Assembly: GCA_037445635.1 (NCBI GenBank)
Contig: JBBIKC010000012.1
Location: 9,111-73,110, forward strand
Source: JBFMCC01 sp037445635
GTDB lineage: Bacteria > Chloroflexota > Anaerolineae > Anaerolineales > Villigracilaceae
Direction: 5' to 3'
DNA: 64,000 bases
Shown here: positions 24,287 through 33,235 of the stretch, in pieces
How positions within the stretch are numbered: position 1 is the first letter of the stretch
How the letters are laid out: every line of letters begins with the position of its first letter
Notes under the pieces: model-generated
Seen by the model: only the letters and a program-made list of their open reading frames with translations
Databases searched by the model: none
What the model was told of the DNA's origin: nothing
Made by a program: the position numbers and the translations under genes

Positions 24287-25804
24287 GTGCCCATGAGAAA
24301 GCCGCAGAATGCCTTTCGATATACTCCTTTGTTTTTACTGGTTCTGTTCGTGACCGGCATGGCATTGATTCAATTCGCCACTCCCGATCTGCCCGACAAC
24401 GACGGTTTTTATCACATCAAACTGGCTTCCATCATGCGCGCCGAGGGGTTAAAACCGGAATTTCCCTGGCTGCCGCTCAGCATTCTCAATGCCGCCGACT
24501 TCTACGACCATCATTTTCTTTTTCATGTCGCTCTGATCCCGTTTACCTTCGGCGATCTGAGGCTGGGCGCAAAATGGTCGGCAGTCATCTTCGCCAGCCT
24601 CGCCTTTCTTGCGATCTGGTTTTTGTTCCATCGTCAGAAGGTACCATATGCATGGTTGTGGGCGCTGGCACTGCTGGGTATTTCAGACGCGTTCCTGTAT
24701 CGCATGAGCGTGACGCGCGCGCAGTCATTGTCGCTGGCTGTCCTTGCGCTTGCATTGGCATGGCTGCTCGAAGGTAAACACAAGCACCTCAGCGTGCTAT
24801 CTTTCATTTACGTCTGGCTCTATGATGCTTTCCCCCTCATGCTTGCGCTCGCCGTCCTGCACCTCCTTGCTGTGGCGTTGATCGAGCATCGTCTCGAATT
24901 TCGCCCGTTGCTTTATATCACCGCTGGCCTTCTTTTGGGACTGATCGTCAACCCATACTTTCCCGCGAACATTACTTTTTCCTTCAATCACCTGCTGCCA
25001 AAACTAACCGACGCAACCTCCGTGCGGGTCGGCAACGAGTGGTTTCCGTACGAGACCAAACAACTCTTGGAAAACTCGCTTCCCGCGCTGGTTGCATTTG
25101 CCAGCGGCACCCTCGCGCTGGGACTCTCTGGTAGAAAAATGGAGGTACGCACCGCGCTGGGTTTGTTCATATCCCTTCTCTTTGGTCTCATGCTCTTTCA
25201 GGCGCGGCGCTTCGTGGAATATTTCCCGCCGTTCGCAATGATCTTCGCGGCCTTTGCCTGGACGCCGATCCTCGCCTCCCAATCTTTCGATCAGACTCGA
25301 GGCGGGCCCGATTCTATCCCCTCAGCGGGTTCCCGCTACAATCGGTTCACCGGAGTATTACTTTCAGTGTTGGTCGTCGTCAGCATGGCCGTATCCATAC
25401 CCCGGGCGCGCGAGGCGATGGATCGATCCAAGCCTTACGATTTGTATTCGGGTGCCTCCGCGTGGCTTGAAGATAATACACTTGCAGGCGAGCGCGTCTT
25501 CCAAACCGACTGGGATGACTTTCCCCGATTGTTTTTTTACAACACTCACAACACTTATTTGATCGGACTGGACCCGACCTACATGCAACTCTATGATCCC
25601 CTTTTATACGATCTGTGGGTTGACATCACACAGGGAAATGTGGAAAATCCTTCGCGGCTCATCGCCAACGCGTTTGGATCGCGTTACGTGCACACCGATC
25701 TGAATCATGGAAATTTTCTGCGCGTCGCGGAAAACGACCCCGGTTTGCTCGAAGTCTACCGTGACGGCCAGGCCGTGGTTTTTGAGGTGATTGTCCAGCC
25801 TTAG
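24287..25804 (+). CDS. Multi-pass membrane protein, GT-C glycosyltransferase-like
   Basis: The GTG at 24287 is 8 bases after GAGGAG and is preferred; an ATG follows two codons later. The 505-residue product has about ten membrane helices. An acidic pair in the first outer loop (PDLPDNDGFYHIKLA) resembles the Asp-containing loop of GT-C enzymes that use polyprenyl-phosphate sugars. A soluble C-terminal domain (about 385-505) follows. I do not recognise a named family, and the glycosyltransferase idea is inference. It lies between two DUF5666 proteins and upstream of a sigma factor gene. Confidence 0.6.
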   Translation: MPMRKPQNAFRYTPLFLLVLFVTGMALIQFATPDLPDNDGFYHIKLASIMRAEGLKPEFPWLPLSILNAADFYDHHFLFHVALIPFTFGDLRLGAKWSAVIFASLAFLAIWFLFHRQKVPYAWLWALALLGISDAFLYRMSVTRAQSLSLAVLALALAWLLEGKHKHLSVLSFIYVWLYDAFPLMLALAVLHLLAVALIEHRLEFRPLLYITAGLLLGLIVNPYFPANITFSFNHLLPKLTDATSVRVGNEWFPYETKQLLENSLPALVAFASGTLALGLSGRKMEVRTALGLFISLLFGLMLFQARRFVEYFPPFAMIFAAFAWTPILASQSFDQTRGGPDSIPSAGSRYNRFTGVLLSVLVVVSMAVSIPRAREAMDRSKPYDLYSGASAWLEDNTLAGERVFQTDWDDFPRLFFYNTHNTYLIGLDPTYMQLYDPLLYDLWVDITQGNVENPSRLIANAFGSRYVHTDLNHGNFLRVAENDPGLLEVYRDGQAVVFEVIVQP

Positions 25805-25819
25805 TACCGCAGTGTGCAA

Positions 25820-25828
25820 TGTTATACT
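25820..25828 (+). promoter_or_regulatory. Extended -10 promoter of the sigma factor gene
   Basis: TGT-TATACT lies 16 bases after the upstream stop codon. It predicts a leader of about 50 bases ahead of ATG 25888. Confidence 0.45.
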
Positions 25829-25887
25829 TGCCCCGTCCTCCGGAAGACCTATGCACCGAATTTCTCATTGGGAACGTCACACCGACC

Positions 25888-26436
25888 ATGCTTGAATTTA
25901 CAGAATCCGCCGCGCTGGACGGTTTGAGGGAACTGGATTCGCGGACCATCGGCGAGCTCTATGATCGTTATCACCCGGATGTCTATCGCTATGTGCGCTA
26001 TCGTCTCAACGACGAAGCCCTCGCGGAGGATATCGCCAGTGAGGTGTTCGTACGTTTGCTGGAAGCCGTTCAGGGCAAGCGCGGACCGCGGACGAGCGTC
26101 AAAGCCTGGCTGCTCGGCACCGCTTCCCACATCGTAACCGACCATTTGCGGCGTTCGTATCGCCGCCCCACCCAGGCGCTCGACGAAAACATGCTCGATC
26201 CGCTGGCTCTGCACCCCGAGGATTTCGAACACCGCGAACAGCAGCAGCGCGTACGCGGCGCCCTCAAGAATTTGACCGACGAACAACAGCATGTCCTCGC
26301 CCTGCGTTTTGGCGAGGGCTACTCGCTCGAAGAAACGGCCTCTTTGATGAACAAGAATGTCAATGCCGTGAAAGCCCTGCAATTCCGCGCCCTGGCCGCC
26401 CTTCAGCGCGGGATTGGGGAGGCCTCCCATGACTGA
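25888..26436 (+). CDS. RNA polymerase sigma factor, sigma-70/ECF type
   Basis: ATG 25888 (MLEFTESAALDGLREL) gives 182 residues; the longer reading from 25819 would run across the promoter. Region 2 is visible as IGELYDRYHPDVYRYVRYRL then ALAEDIASEVFVRLLEA and AWLLGTASHIVTDHLRR. Region 4 is QQHVLALRFGEGYSLEETAS with NAVKALQFRALAALQR. It overlaps the next gene, a DUF5667 membrane protein, by 8 bases; such pairs usually behave as sigma factor and membrane regulator. The regulon is unknown. Confidence 0.88.
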   Translation: MLEFTESAALDGLRELDSRTIGELYDRYHPDVYRYVRYRLNDEALAEDIASEVFVRLLEAVQGKRGPRTSVKAWLLGTASHIVTDHLRRSYRRPTQALDENMLDPLALHPEDFEHREQQQRVRGALKNLTDEQQHVLALRFGEGYSLEETASLMNKNVNAVKALQFRALAALQRGIGEASHD

Positions 26437-27607
26437 CAAGCTTTTCGACGCTCTAGAAACCTGCCTGCAAGCTCTGGAGCAGGGTGAAGATGTGGAAACC
26501 GCCCTGCGCCGCTATCCTGATCTCGCCAAAGACCTGCGCCCGATACTGGAAGCCTCGCTTCACGCGCGGACTTTGGCCGCGACCGAGGTCCCGGCCGAGG
26601 CTCAGCGCCGCGGCCGCGCCCGTCTGCTTCAGCGCGTTGCCGAATTGCGCGAGGCCCAACGCGCCCCGCGGCGGTCATTCCTGTTCACCTTCCGCCCGCT
26701 GGCGGTGGCTTTGATGCTGGTCATCTTCTTCTTGGGCGGCACAGGTCTGGTGCGCGCCTCCTCTGGCGCTCTGCCCGGCGACAACCTCTACCCGGTTAAG
26801 CGCGGTTGGGAGGAATTCAGCCTCCTCTTTGTCGCCGATGAAGTCGAGCGCGAGGGGCTTGAACTGGAACACGAAAATGAACGCTTTGAAGAGATCCGCG
26901 AATTACTGGCGCGCGGCCGCACGGAGAAAGTATCCTTCTCGGGTTATGTGGTCGCGGTCAACGGCAATCAATTGAATGTCGGCGGACTGCCTGTCAACAC
27001 AGCCGGCGCAGCCCTGCCCGACCAGCCGGTGATGGTCGGCGCGGCGGTGATGGTCACCGGCGTGACCCAGCCTGACGGGACGATCCAGGCTACCCAGTTG
27101 ACTTTCCTCCCGCCGGATGTCGTCCTGCCGACGGTGGAGCCCGAGGAGTTCGAGCAGGAAGATTCGGAAGACTCGAGCGAGGAGGCGCCTCATCCTGAAT
27201 CCGACGACCAATCGGAACCAGACTCTCAGTCCACGCCCGACGCGCCTGAATCGGATGACGATGACCAGCGCGAAACCGATTACGTCATAGGCGACATCGA
27301 AATGATGCAAGGCGCGCTCTGGCTGGTGAACGGGCGCCCGGTGGATGTCAGCACGGCGGAGATCATTGGCATACCGGCCGTCGGCGTGACGGTTCGGATC
27401 GAAGGTTACTACACTTCCGATGGGAGATTTGTTGCCACGCGCATCGAAGTCGTCGAGGACGACTCTGGCTCTGGCGGCAATGATGACCAGAACAACAATG
27501 ATAATGAAAACGATAACAGCAACGACGATGACAGCAACAGCAACGATGACGATCACAACGACAATAGCAACGACAACAAGAACGACAACGATAACGACGA
27601 CGATTGA
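26429..27607 (+). CDS. DUF5667/DUF5666 membrane protein, candidate anti-sigma factor
   Basis: ATG 26429 lies within the sigma gene end, with GGGGAGG upstream. The 392-residue product has a cytosolic helical domain (LFDALETCLQALEQGED), a TM helix near 92-112, then a DUF5667-like segment (ALPGDNLYPVKRGWEEF) and two DUF5666-like domains (VSFSGYVVAVNGNQLNVGG; IGDIEMMQGALWLVNG). It ends in an Asn/Asp tail like that of the lipoprotein at 23368. Coupling to the sigma gene suggests that the inner domain holds the sigma factor and the outer part senses a signal (inference). Confidence 0.75.
   Translation: MTDKLFDALETCLQALEQGEDVETALRRYPDLAKDLRPILEASLHARTLAATEVPAEAQRRGRARLLQRVAELREAQRAPRRSFLFTFRPLAVALMLVIFFLGGTGLVRASSGALPGDNLYPVKRGWEEFSLLFVADEVEREGLELEHENERFEEIRELLARGRTEKVSFSGYVVAVNGNQLNVGGLPVNTAGAALPDQPVMVGAAVMVTGVTQPDGTIQATQLTFLPPDVVLPTVEPEEFEQEDSEDSSEEAPHPESDDQSEPDSQSTPDAPESDDDDQRETDYVIGDIEMMQGALWLVNGRPVDVSTAEIIGIPAVGVTVRIEGYYTSDGRFVATRIEVVEDDSGSGGNDDQNNNDNENDNSNDDDSNSNDDDHNDNSNDNKNDNDNDDD
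27470..27604 (+). repeat. Asn/Asp/Ser-rich coding repeat in the DUF5667/DUF5666 protein
   Basis: Irregular AACGAC/GATAAC/AACAGC triplets encode an acidic tail of about 45 residues up to the stop codon. It is the same type as the tracts in the lipoprotein gene at 23368 but less periodic. Confidence 0.7.
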
Positions 27608-27615
27608 TCCCCTCG

Positions 27616-27646
27616 GGGCGCACTCGATAGCGCGCCCTTTTTTTTT
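27616..27646 (+). terminator. Rho-independent terminator of the sigma/DUF5667 operon
   Basis: GGGCGC (27616-27621) pairs with GCGCCC (27632-27637), followed by nine T residues. It lies 8 bases after the stop codon. Confidence 0.8.
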
Positions 27647-27655
27647 ATTTCAACC

Positions 27656-27684
27656 TTGTTGTTGCGCATAAAAAGAGATATGAT
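27656..27684 (+). promoter_or_regulatory. Promoter of the HerA-like ATPase gene
   Basis: TTGTTG at 27656-27661 and TATGAT at 27679-27684 are 17 bases apart. GGAGG at 27703-27707 then precedes ATG 27714 by 6 bases. Confidence 0.55.
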
Positions 27685-27713
27685 TCATCCAACTTATCGC
27701 GCGGAGGCTTGAC

Positions 27714-30245
27714 ATGCTCGACACCCAGGGACAATTCTTTCTCGGACGAATTTTCGACGCCGCCAAAGGCAAACTGGCCGATAAGGCCCTGCTTTACGAT
27801 CCCGCCGACCTGACCACGCATGGAGTGGTCGTGGGCATGACCGGCTCGGGCAAGACCGGCATGTGCATCGGCCTGCTCGAAGAGGCCGCGTTGCAGGGCA
27901 TCCCCGCCATCGTCATTGACCCTAAAGGCGACCTGACCAACCTGCTCCTGCACTTCCCTGAATTCGCACCGCAGGATTTCCAGCCCTGGCTGGACGCGGA
28001 CGCGGTGCGCCGCGAAGGCAAAACCCTCGAGGCGGCCGCGAAGGAAACCGCCGAGATGTGGAAGAAAGGTCTCGCGGAGTGGGGCATTGACCGCGAGCGC
28101 ATGATCGCCCTCAAGAACGCGGCCGAGTTCGCCGTCTATACGCCGGGCTCGGACGCGGGCGTTCCCGTCAGCGTGTTGTCGTCGCTGGCCGCACCGTCCC
28201 TTCCCTGGGAGGGCAACCGCGAGGTCCTGCGCGAACGCATTGCCAGCACGTCCACCGCGATCCTTGGTCTGGTCGGCATGCAGGACATCGATCCGCTTCG
28301 TTCGCGCGAGCACATCCTGCTCTCGAACATTTTCGAAGCGGCCTGGAGTCAGGGCAAGGACCTCGACCTGACCGAACTCATCCTGCAAACACAGAATCCG
28401 CCTTTTGAGAAACTCGGCGCGTTCCCGCTCGAATCCTTCTTCCCCGCCAAGGAGCGCATGGAACTTGCCATGCTGCTCAACAACATCCTGGCCGCGCCCG
28501 CCTTCGAGACCTGGCGCGAGGGCCAGGACCTTGACATCGCTTCAATCTTATGGAATGCGGACGGCAAGCCGCGCCACTCGGTTTTCTATCTCGCTCACCT
28601 GAGCGACCCGGAGCGCATGTTCTTCGTCACGCTTCTGCTCTCGGCCATCGAAACCTGGATGCGCACACAAAGCGGCTCCACCACCCTGCGCGCCCTCGTT
28701 TACATGGACGAGATTTTCGGGTACCTGCCTCCGATCTCCAATCCGCCCTCCAAGCAGCCCATGTTGCGCATGCTCAAACAAGCGCGCGCCTTCGGTATCG
28801 GCCTCCTGCTCGCCACGCAGAATCCTGTGGACGTGGATTACAAGGCCCTCTCCAACGCGGGCACCTGGGTCATCGGCAAACTGCAAACCGACCAGGACAA
28901 ACAGCGCCTGCTCGATGGCCTCGAGAGTGTGGCTGGCGGCATGGACCGCGCCAAGATGGACAAACTCATCTCCGGCCTTGGCAAGCGCGTCTTCGTCATG
29001 CACAACGTCCACGAGAAAGCGCCGGTCGTGTTTCAGACGCGTTTTGCGATGAACTACCTGGCCGGGCCGTTGACGCGGGCGCAGATTCCCGCGTTGAACG
29101 AACTGACCGGGGCGAAAGCGACTCGCACCGCCGCGCCGCGCCGCGCCTCCGCGCCCGCCGCTTCCTTCGACGTTGGGTCTGCTCCCGTTATGGCGGCCGC
29201 CGCGCCGCCCAGACCGTCCGCCGTCAGCCGTCCGCCGACAGACGGGAGCACTACGCGGCCATCCGTCCCCTCTGGAATCGCCGAATACTTCCTGCCGATG
29301 ACTTACAGCCTCAGCGAGGCGTTCTCGGCCGCGGGCAAGTCCATGCCGTCCGGCGCGGTGCAGAAGGGCGTGCTGTACCGCTCCGCGTTGATCGGCTCCG
29401 CGCAGGTGCGCTTCCTCGACCGCAAACTGGGCGTGGACGCGGACATTCGCCGCGCGGTGCTCGTCGAAAGTCCAGACCGACGCGGGGTGGTTCGCTGGGA
29501 GGATTTCCCCTATAACGGGCCGTCCCTCGATAAAGTGGAAGGCAATCCCGCGCCGGACGCGCGCTTCGATACGCTCGATGCCCCGCTTGGCGATGCCAAA
29601 CTGGTCAATGCTTTGCAGAAGGATTTCGCCGACTGGGTCTATCGCACGACGGCGGTCAAGGCGCGCGCCAATGAGACGTTGAAGGTCTATGGCGGTCCCG
29701 ATGTATCGCAGGCGGACTTCATGAAGGCCTGCGCCGACGCCGCCCGCGAAGGCCGCGACGCCGAGATCGAAAAGGTCACCGCGCAGATCGAGCGCAGGAT
29801 TGCGGCGTTGCAGGACAAGTTGTATCGCGAAGAACGCGAACTCCGCCAGGACGAGGCGGAACTCAGCCAGCGCAAAATGGAGGAGATGGGCACGCACGCC
29901 GAGAATGTGTTCAGCCTGTTTACCGGCAGCCGCAGCACGCGTAGACTCTCCTCCTCGCTGACCAAGCGCCGTCTCACCGAACAGGCCAAGGCGGATGTGG
30001 ACGAATCGCTCGAGGCCATCGAGCAGATGAAAAAGGAATTGGGCCAGCTCGAGCGCGAACGCCAATCCGTTGTGGACGAGGTCAACGCCCGCTGGGGTGA
30101 CGTGGTCAACCAGATCACCGAAGTAACAGTTAATGCAAAGAAGACGGATGTCTATGTTAACCTGTTCGGCGTGGCCTGGGCGCCGTATTACCTCGTTGAG
30201 GTCGGCGGGCAGACTCTCGAACTGCCTGCCTTCGGCGCGGAGTAA
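27714..30245 (+). CDS. HerA-like P-loop ATPase with C-terminal coiled coil
   Basis: The 843-residue protein has a Walker A GMTGSGKT at residues 41-48, a Walker B-like IPAIVIDPKGDLTNLL just after, and a second acidic strand ALVYMDEIFGYLP near 325-340, the arrangement of HerA/FtsK-type hexameric ATPases (DUF87/DUF853). Residues about 460-520 are an Ala/Pro-rich linker, 530-680 a separate domain, and 680-790 a long charged coiled coil. No NurA-like nuclease gene is adjacent, so a DNA end-processing role is not supported by context. It could pump DNA or remodel another polymer. A promoter and a terminator-like hairpin bracket it. Confidence 0.78.
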   Translation: MLDTQGQFFLGRIFDAAKGKLADKALLYDPADLTTHGVVVGMTGSGKTGMCIGLLEEAALQGIPAIVIDPKGDLTNLLLHFPEFAPQDFQPWLDADAVRREGKTLEAAAKETAEMWKKGLAEWGIDRERMIALKNAAEFAVYTPGSDAGVPVSVLSSLAAPSLPWEGNREVLRERIASTSTAILGLVGMQDIDPLRSREHILLSNIFEAAWSQGKDLDLTELILQTQNPPFEKLGAFPLESFFPAKERMELAMLLNNILAAPAFETWREGQDLDIASILWNADGKPRHSVFYLAHLSDPERMFFVTLLLSAIETWMRTQSGSTTLRALVYMDEIFGYLPPISNPPSKQPMLRMLKQARAFGIGLLLATQNPVDVDYKALSNAGTWVIGKLQTDQDKQRLLDGLESVAGGMDRAKMDKLISGLGKRVFVMHNVHEKAPVVFQTRFAMNYLAGPLTRAQIPALNELTGAKATRTAAPRRASAPAASFDVGSAPVMAAAAPPRPSAVSRPPTDGSTTRPSVPSGIAEYFLPMTYSLSEAFSAAGKSMPSGAVQKGVLYRSALIGSAQVRFLDRKLGVDADIRRAVLVESPDRRGVVRWEDFPYNGPSLDKVEGNPAPDARFDTLDAPLGDAKLVNALQKDFADWVYRTTAVKARANETLKVYGGPDVSQADFMKACADAAREGRDAEIEKVTAQIERRIAALQDKLYREERELRQDEAELSQRKMEEMGTHAENVFSLFTGSRSTRRLSSSLTKRRLTEQAKADVDESLEAIEQMKKELGQLERERQSVVDEVNARWGDVVNQITEVTVNAKKTDVYVNLFGVAWAPYYLVEVGGQTLELPAFGAE

Positions 30246-30250
30246 TATGT

Positions 30251-30315
30251 TCGTCCTGAGCGGAGGGTTGAGTAGCCGCGAAGCGGTGTACCGAAACCCG
30301 AAGACGAAGGACGGA
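30251..30315. repeat. CGTCCT/AGGACG palindromic repeat
   Basis: The outer arms CGTCCT and AGGACG enclose a core (30266-30299) that closely matches 42347-42379: GGTYGAGTAGCC, a short spacer, then GTACCGARACCC. It follows the HerA-like gene stop by 5 bases. Confidence 0.6.
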
Positions 30316-30347
30316 TATTGTGTAAGGATTTTTCTCTTCCACCAGTC

Positions 30348-30382
30348 AAATAAACAGTCATCTGCAAGATGACTGTTTATTT
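30348..30382 (+). terminator. 15-bp perfect AT-rich hairpin
   Basis: AAATAAACAGTCATC and its exact complement are separated by TGCAA. The right arm ends in TTTATTTCTTTT, which acts as a T-rich tail. It probably ends the HerA-like transcript; the AAATAAA side also gives a T-rich end on the other strand. Confidence 0.7.
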
Positions 30383-30399
30383 CTTTTCGAGAGGTTACC

Positions 30400-30984
30400 T
30401 TGAGCATCCTTCAAATCGTACTGGCCGTCCTTGCCTGGGGAGTGATCCATTCGATCGTGGCCTCCCTGCCATTCAAAAACTGGTTGATCGGCGCTTTTGG
30501 CAAGACCATGGCGCGCGGCTACCGCCTGTTCTACAACATCTTCTCTTTCGCCACCTTCCTGCCAATTCTTTGGCTGGTCGTTGCCCTGCCGAACGCGCCA
30601 TTCTATTCCATCCCCGCACCATGGTCGTATCTCATGCTGGCCGGGCAGGTGCTGTCCGCGCTGATGCTGGCCGTTGGCGTCCTGCAAACGGACACGCTCT
30701 CATTCATCGGTCTGCGGCAGTTGTTCGAGGAGGAGAAGCCGTCCTCGCTCGTCACGCGTGGACTGTATCGCCTCGTCCGCCATCCGTTGTACACGGCTGG
30801 TCTCCTGTTCCTCTGGCTGACCCCCAACGTGAGTCTGAATTCGTTTACGCTTTACGTCTCTGCGACCATCTATATTTTGATTGGCGCGTATTTCGAGGAG
30901 CGAAAACTCCTGCGTGAGTTCGGTCAAGCCTATGCCGATTACAAGGCCAAGACGCCAATGCTGATACCGTGGATGAAGTTTTAA
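30400..30984 (+). CDS. Isoprenylcysteine methyltransferase (ICMT/PEMT)-like membrane protein
   Basis: TTG 30400 follows GAGAGG by 5 bases, and the next in-frame ATG would remove the first helix, so TTG is chosen. The 194-residue product has five hydrophobic helices and the ICMT/PEMT-like block LVTRGLYRLVRHPLYTAGLL, followed by the helix pair and EERKLLREFGQAYADYK near the C-terminus, both typical of the SAM-binding part of this superfamily. It probably methylates a lipid or small hydrophobic substrate at the membrane. The exact substrate is unknown. Confidence 0.8.
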   Translation: MSILQIVLAVLAWGVIHSIVASLPFKNWLIGAFGKTMARGYRLFYNIFSFATFLPILWLVVALPNAPFYSIPAPWSYLMLAGQVLSALMLAVGVLQTDTLSFIGLRQLFEEEKPSSLVTRGLYRLVRHPLYTAGLLFLWLTPNVSLNSFTLYVSATIYILIGAYFEERKLLREFGQAYADYKAKTPMLIPWMKF

Positions 30985-31060
30985 CGGACTCGATGTGTTT
31001 CTAAACAGGGAACTTCATTTTCCCTTCAACCGTCTCTCATTTGCCGCTCATTCGAGCGGG

Positions 31061-31066
31061 TATAAT
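31061..31066 (+). promoter_or_regulatory. -10 box of the VanW gene, leaderless
   Basis: TATAAT is followed by 7 bases and then ATG 31074. No ribosome binding site is present, so transcription should begin at the start codon. The -35 region is not convincing. Confidence 0.5.
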
Positions 31067-31073
31067 CTAACCC

Positions 31074-32972
31074 ATGTCCGCCTACGCGTATTCGTATTCT
31101 CCTGCACCCCAGCCGAGGCCCTCCACTGCCATGCGCCTGCTGGCGATTGGCCTGGGCGGCCTGGCGTTATTCTTCGGATTCCTCATCCTCTGGACTCTCG
31201 GCTACCAGTTGCTCTACGCAGGGCGCATCTTCCCCGGCGTGACCGTGGCCGGCGTGGACATCTCAGGCCTGAATCCGGCCGAGGCCGCGGTCAAACTCAA
31301 CCAGACACTTTCCTTCCCGATTAATGGCAAAGTGGTCTTGCGCGACGGCGGCAGGATTTGGGTCGTCTCGCCTGCGGAACTGGGTATGATCTTCGACGCC
31401 TCGTCCAGCGCGCAGGCCGCCTATCGTCTGGGCCGAAGCGGAGGACTATTCGGCGCGTTGACCGGTCAAATCCGTGCCCGCTCGCAGGGACAAAACCTGG
31501 CCCCGGTCATTGTGCTTGACCAGCGCGTGGCATACGCATATTTGCAATCCCTCTCTTCTCAGATCAATCAACCGGTTCGCGAGGCTAGTTTACGTTTGGA
31601 CGGCACCAATGTCATCGCCGAGCCCGGGCAGGTCGGCCGCGTCCTCGATGTGGATGCCACCATCCTGTATTTGACTGCCCAATTACAAACCTTCCGCGAC
31701 GGTGAAGTGCCGCTGGTGATTCACGAACAAGCGCCGCAGGTCATGGACGTCTCCGCGCAGGCAGACCTGGCGCGGCAGATTCTGTCCGAGCCGCTGCGCA
31801 TTGTCGTGCCAAACGCGGCGGAGGGCGACCCCGGGCCGTGGTTCTTCGAGCCGCCCGTGCTTGCCAACCTGCTGGTCGTCCAGCGCGTGGATAACGGCGG
31901 GCAGGTTCAATATCAACTGAGGCTTGACCCTGCGTTGTTCCGCCAGTCCCTGACCAACATTGCCGCCGAAGTGGATCGTCTGCCTGAAAATGCTCATTTC
32001 TATTTCGACGACCCAACCGCGCAACTGGTTTTGATCGAATCCGCCAAAGTCGGCCGTGTGACCGACATCGAGGCCAGCATCGCCGCAATCAATGACGCGA
32101 TCCAGCGCGGCGAGCACACCGTCCCGCTGGTGGTGACCGAAGCCCAGCCCGCTGTCAACGACAATGCCACGGCCGCGTCTCTTGGCATCACGCAACTGGT
32201 CAGCACACAGACATCCTATTTTTACGGTTCGAGCGCCGAGCGTATCCAGAACATCCAGACCGCGGCGGCGCGCTTTCATGGAGTATTCGTCGCGCCCGGC
32301 GAGACTTTTTCGATGGGGCAGGTGATGGGCGACGTGAGCCTGGAGAATGGCTTTGCCGAGGCGTTGATCATTTATGGCGGACGCACCATCAAGGGCGTCG
32401 GCGGCGGCGTGTGTCAGGTCAGCACTACGCTCTTCCGCACTGCCTTCTTCGGCGGCTATCCGATTGTGGAGCGCGTGCCGCACGCCTACCGCGTGACCTA
32501 TTACGAGATGACCGCCAGCGGCGAGCGCGATTCGACGTGGGCCGGCATGGATGCCACCGTGTATTTCCCGCTGGTGGATTTCAAATTCACCAACGACACG
32601 CCTTACTGGATTCTGATGGAAACCTACGTGGATCCCGGCGCGCGCACCCTGACCTGGAAGTTCTACTCCACCTCGGACGGCCGCAGCGTGACCTGGGAGA
32701 CGACCGGCCCGCAGAACGTGGTCAATGCACCGAAAGCCTCTTTTGTGGAAAACCCCGAACTCGGCAAGAATCAGATCAAACAGGTGGATTGGGCCGCCGA
32801 CGGTGCAGATGTGGTTGTCACGCGCACGGTCTGGAAAGACGGCGCGGTCTTGTTTCAGGACGAAATCAAGACCCATTACGAGCCCTGGCAGGCGGTCTGT
32901 GAATACGGCCCGGGCACAGAGGACCCTGAAAAAACGGCTAAACGGAAAGGGCTATGTGTTTCGTCGAACTAG
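31074..32972 (+). CDS. VanW-family protein with peptidoglycan-binding-like domains
   Basis: The 632-residue protein has a short cytosolic tail, one TM helix (about 24-46), and outer domains. The region 55-370 contains repeated PG_binding_4-like units (YAGRIFPGVTVAGVDISGL; the PLVVTEAQPAVND stretch). The VanW domain follows with RFHGVFVAPGETFSMGQVMG, GGGVCQVSTTLFRTAFF and IVERVPHAYRVTYYE. VanW proteins were named from glycopeptide resistance loci but their reaction is unsettled; envelope location is clear. No resistance genes are nearby, so a general wall role is more likely. Confidence 0.9.
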   Translation: MSAYAYSYSPAPQPRPSTAMRLLAIGLGGLALFFGFLILWTLGYQLLYAGRIFPGVTVAGVDISGLNPAEAAVKLNQTLSFPINGKVVLRDGGRIWVVSPAELGMIFDASSSAQAAYRLGRSGGLFGALTGQIRARSQGQNLAPVIVLDQRVAYAYLQSLSSQINQPVREASLRLDGTNVIAEPGQVGRVLDVDATILYLTAQLQTFRDGEVPLVIHEQAPQVMDVSAQADLARQILSEPLRIVVPNAAEGDPGPWFFEPPVLANLLVVQRVDNGGQVQYQLRLDPALFRQSLTNIAAEVDRLPENAHFYFDDPTAQLVLIESAKVGRVTDIEASIAAINDAIQRGEHTVPLVVTEAQPAVNDNATAASLGITQLVSTQTSYFYGSSAERIQNIQTAAARFHGVFVAPGETFSMGQVMGDVSLENGFAEALIIYGGRTIKGVGGGVCQVSTTLFRTAFFGGYPIVERVPHAYRVTYYEMTASGERDSTWAGMDATVYFPLVDFKFTNDTPYWILMETYVDPGARTLTWKFYSTSDGRSVTWETTGPQNVVNAPKASFVENPELGKNQIKQVDWAADGADVVVTRTVWKDGAVLFQDEIKTHYEPWQAVCEYGPGTEDPEKTAKRKGLCVSSN

Positions 32973-32974
32973 CG

Positions 32975-32983
32975 TGGTATACT
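32975..32983 (+). promoter_or_regulatory. Extended -10 promoter of the Trm112-like gene
   Basis: TGG-TATACT lies right after the VanW stop codon. The transcript would carry a short leader with GGAG about 5 bases before ATG 33011. Confidence 0.45.
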
Positions 32984-33010
32984 AGCCGCTTGTAAATTAA
33001 TGGAGATGAC

Positions 33011-33229
33011 ATGGTCAGTACCGAATTGCTCGAAATCCTGCGTTGCCCGAATTGCGTGCGCGAGAAGAATGGAATGCTCACCCTGTATAAGGATTCCTGG
33101 CTGATCTGTCAGGACTGTGACCGGAAGTATCCGATCCTCGACGACATTCCGGTCATGTTGATCGAAGAGGGCGACAAGTGGGTTAAAATCTCGAAAGACC
33201 AGTTGCCCATCCCGCCCCCGGAGCGTTAA
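33011..33229 (+). CDS. Trm112-like zinc-ribbon protein
   Basis: This 72-residue protein shows the Trm112 (YcaR/UPF0434) pattern: LLEILRCPNC, then WLICQDCDRKYPILDDIPVM. Two Cys pairs bind zinc. Trm112 proteins activate methyltransferases in eukaryotes and archaea; in bacteria the role is less clear. GGAG precedes ATG. It stands 6 bases ahead of a HEAT-repeat gene and appears to be first in an operon that continues to the LCP gene. Confidence 0.9.
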   Translation: MVSTELLEILRCPNCVREKNGMLTLYKDSWLICQDCDRKYPILDDIPVMLIEEGDKWVKISKDQLPIPPPER

Positions 33230-33235
33230 CCCGCC

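Noticed and set aside
28548..30407. A 619-codon minus-strand open frame opposite the HerA-like ATPase
   Set aside because: The plus-strand frame has Walker motifs and a promoter plus ribosome binding site. The antisense product is Arg/His-rich without a fold signature.
31074..32972. VanW gene as part of a glycopeptide resistance locus
   Set aside because: No vanH, vanA-type ligase, vanX or linked regulator genes are present. VanW-domain proteins are common in bacteria without such resistance.
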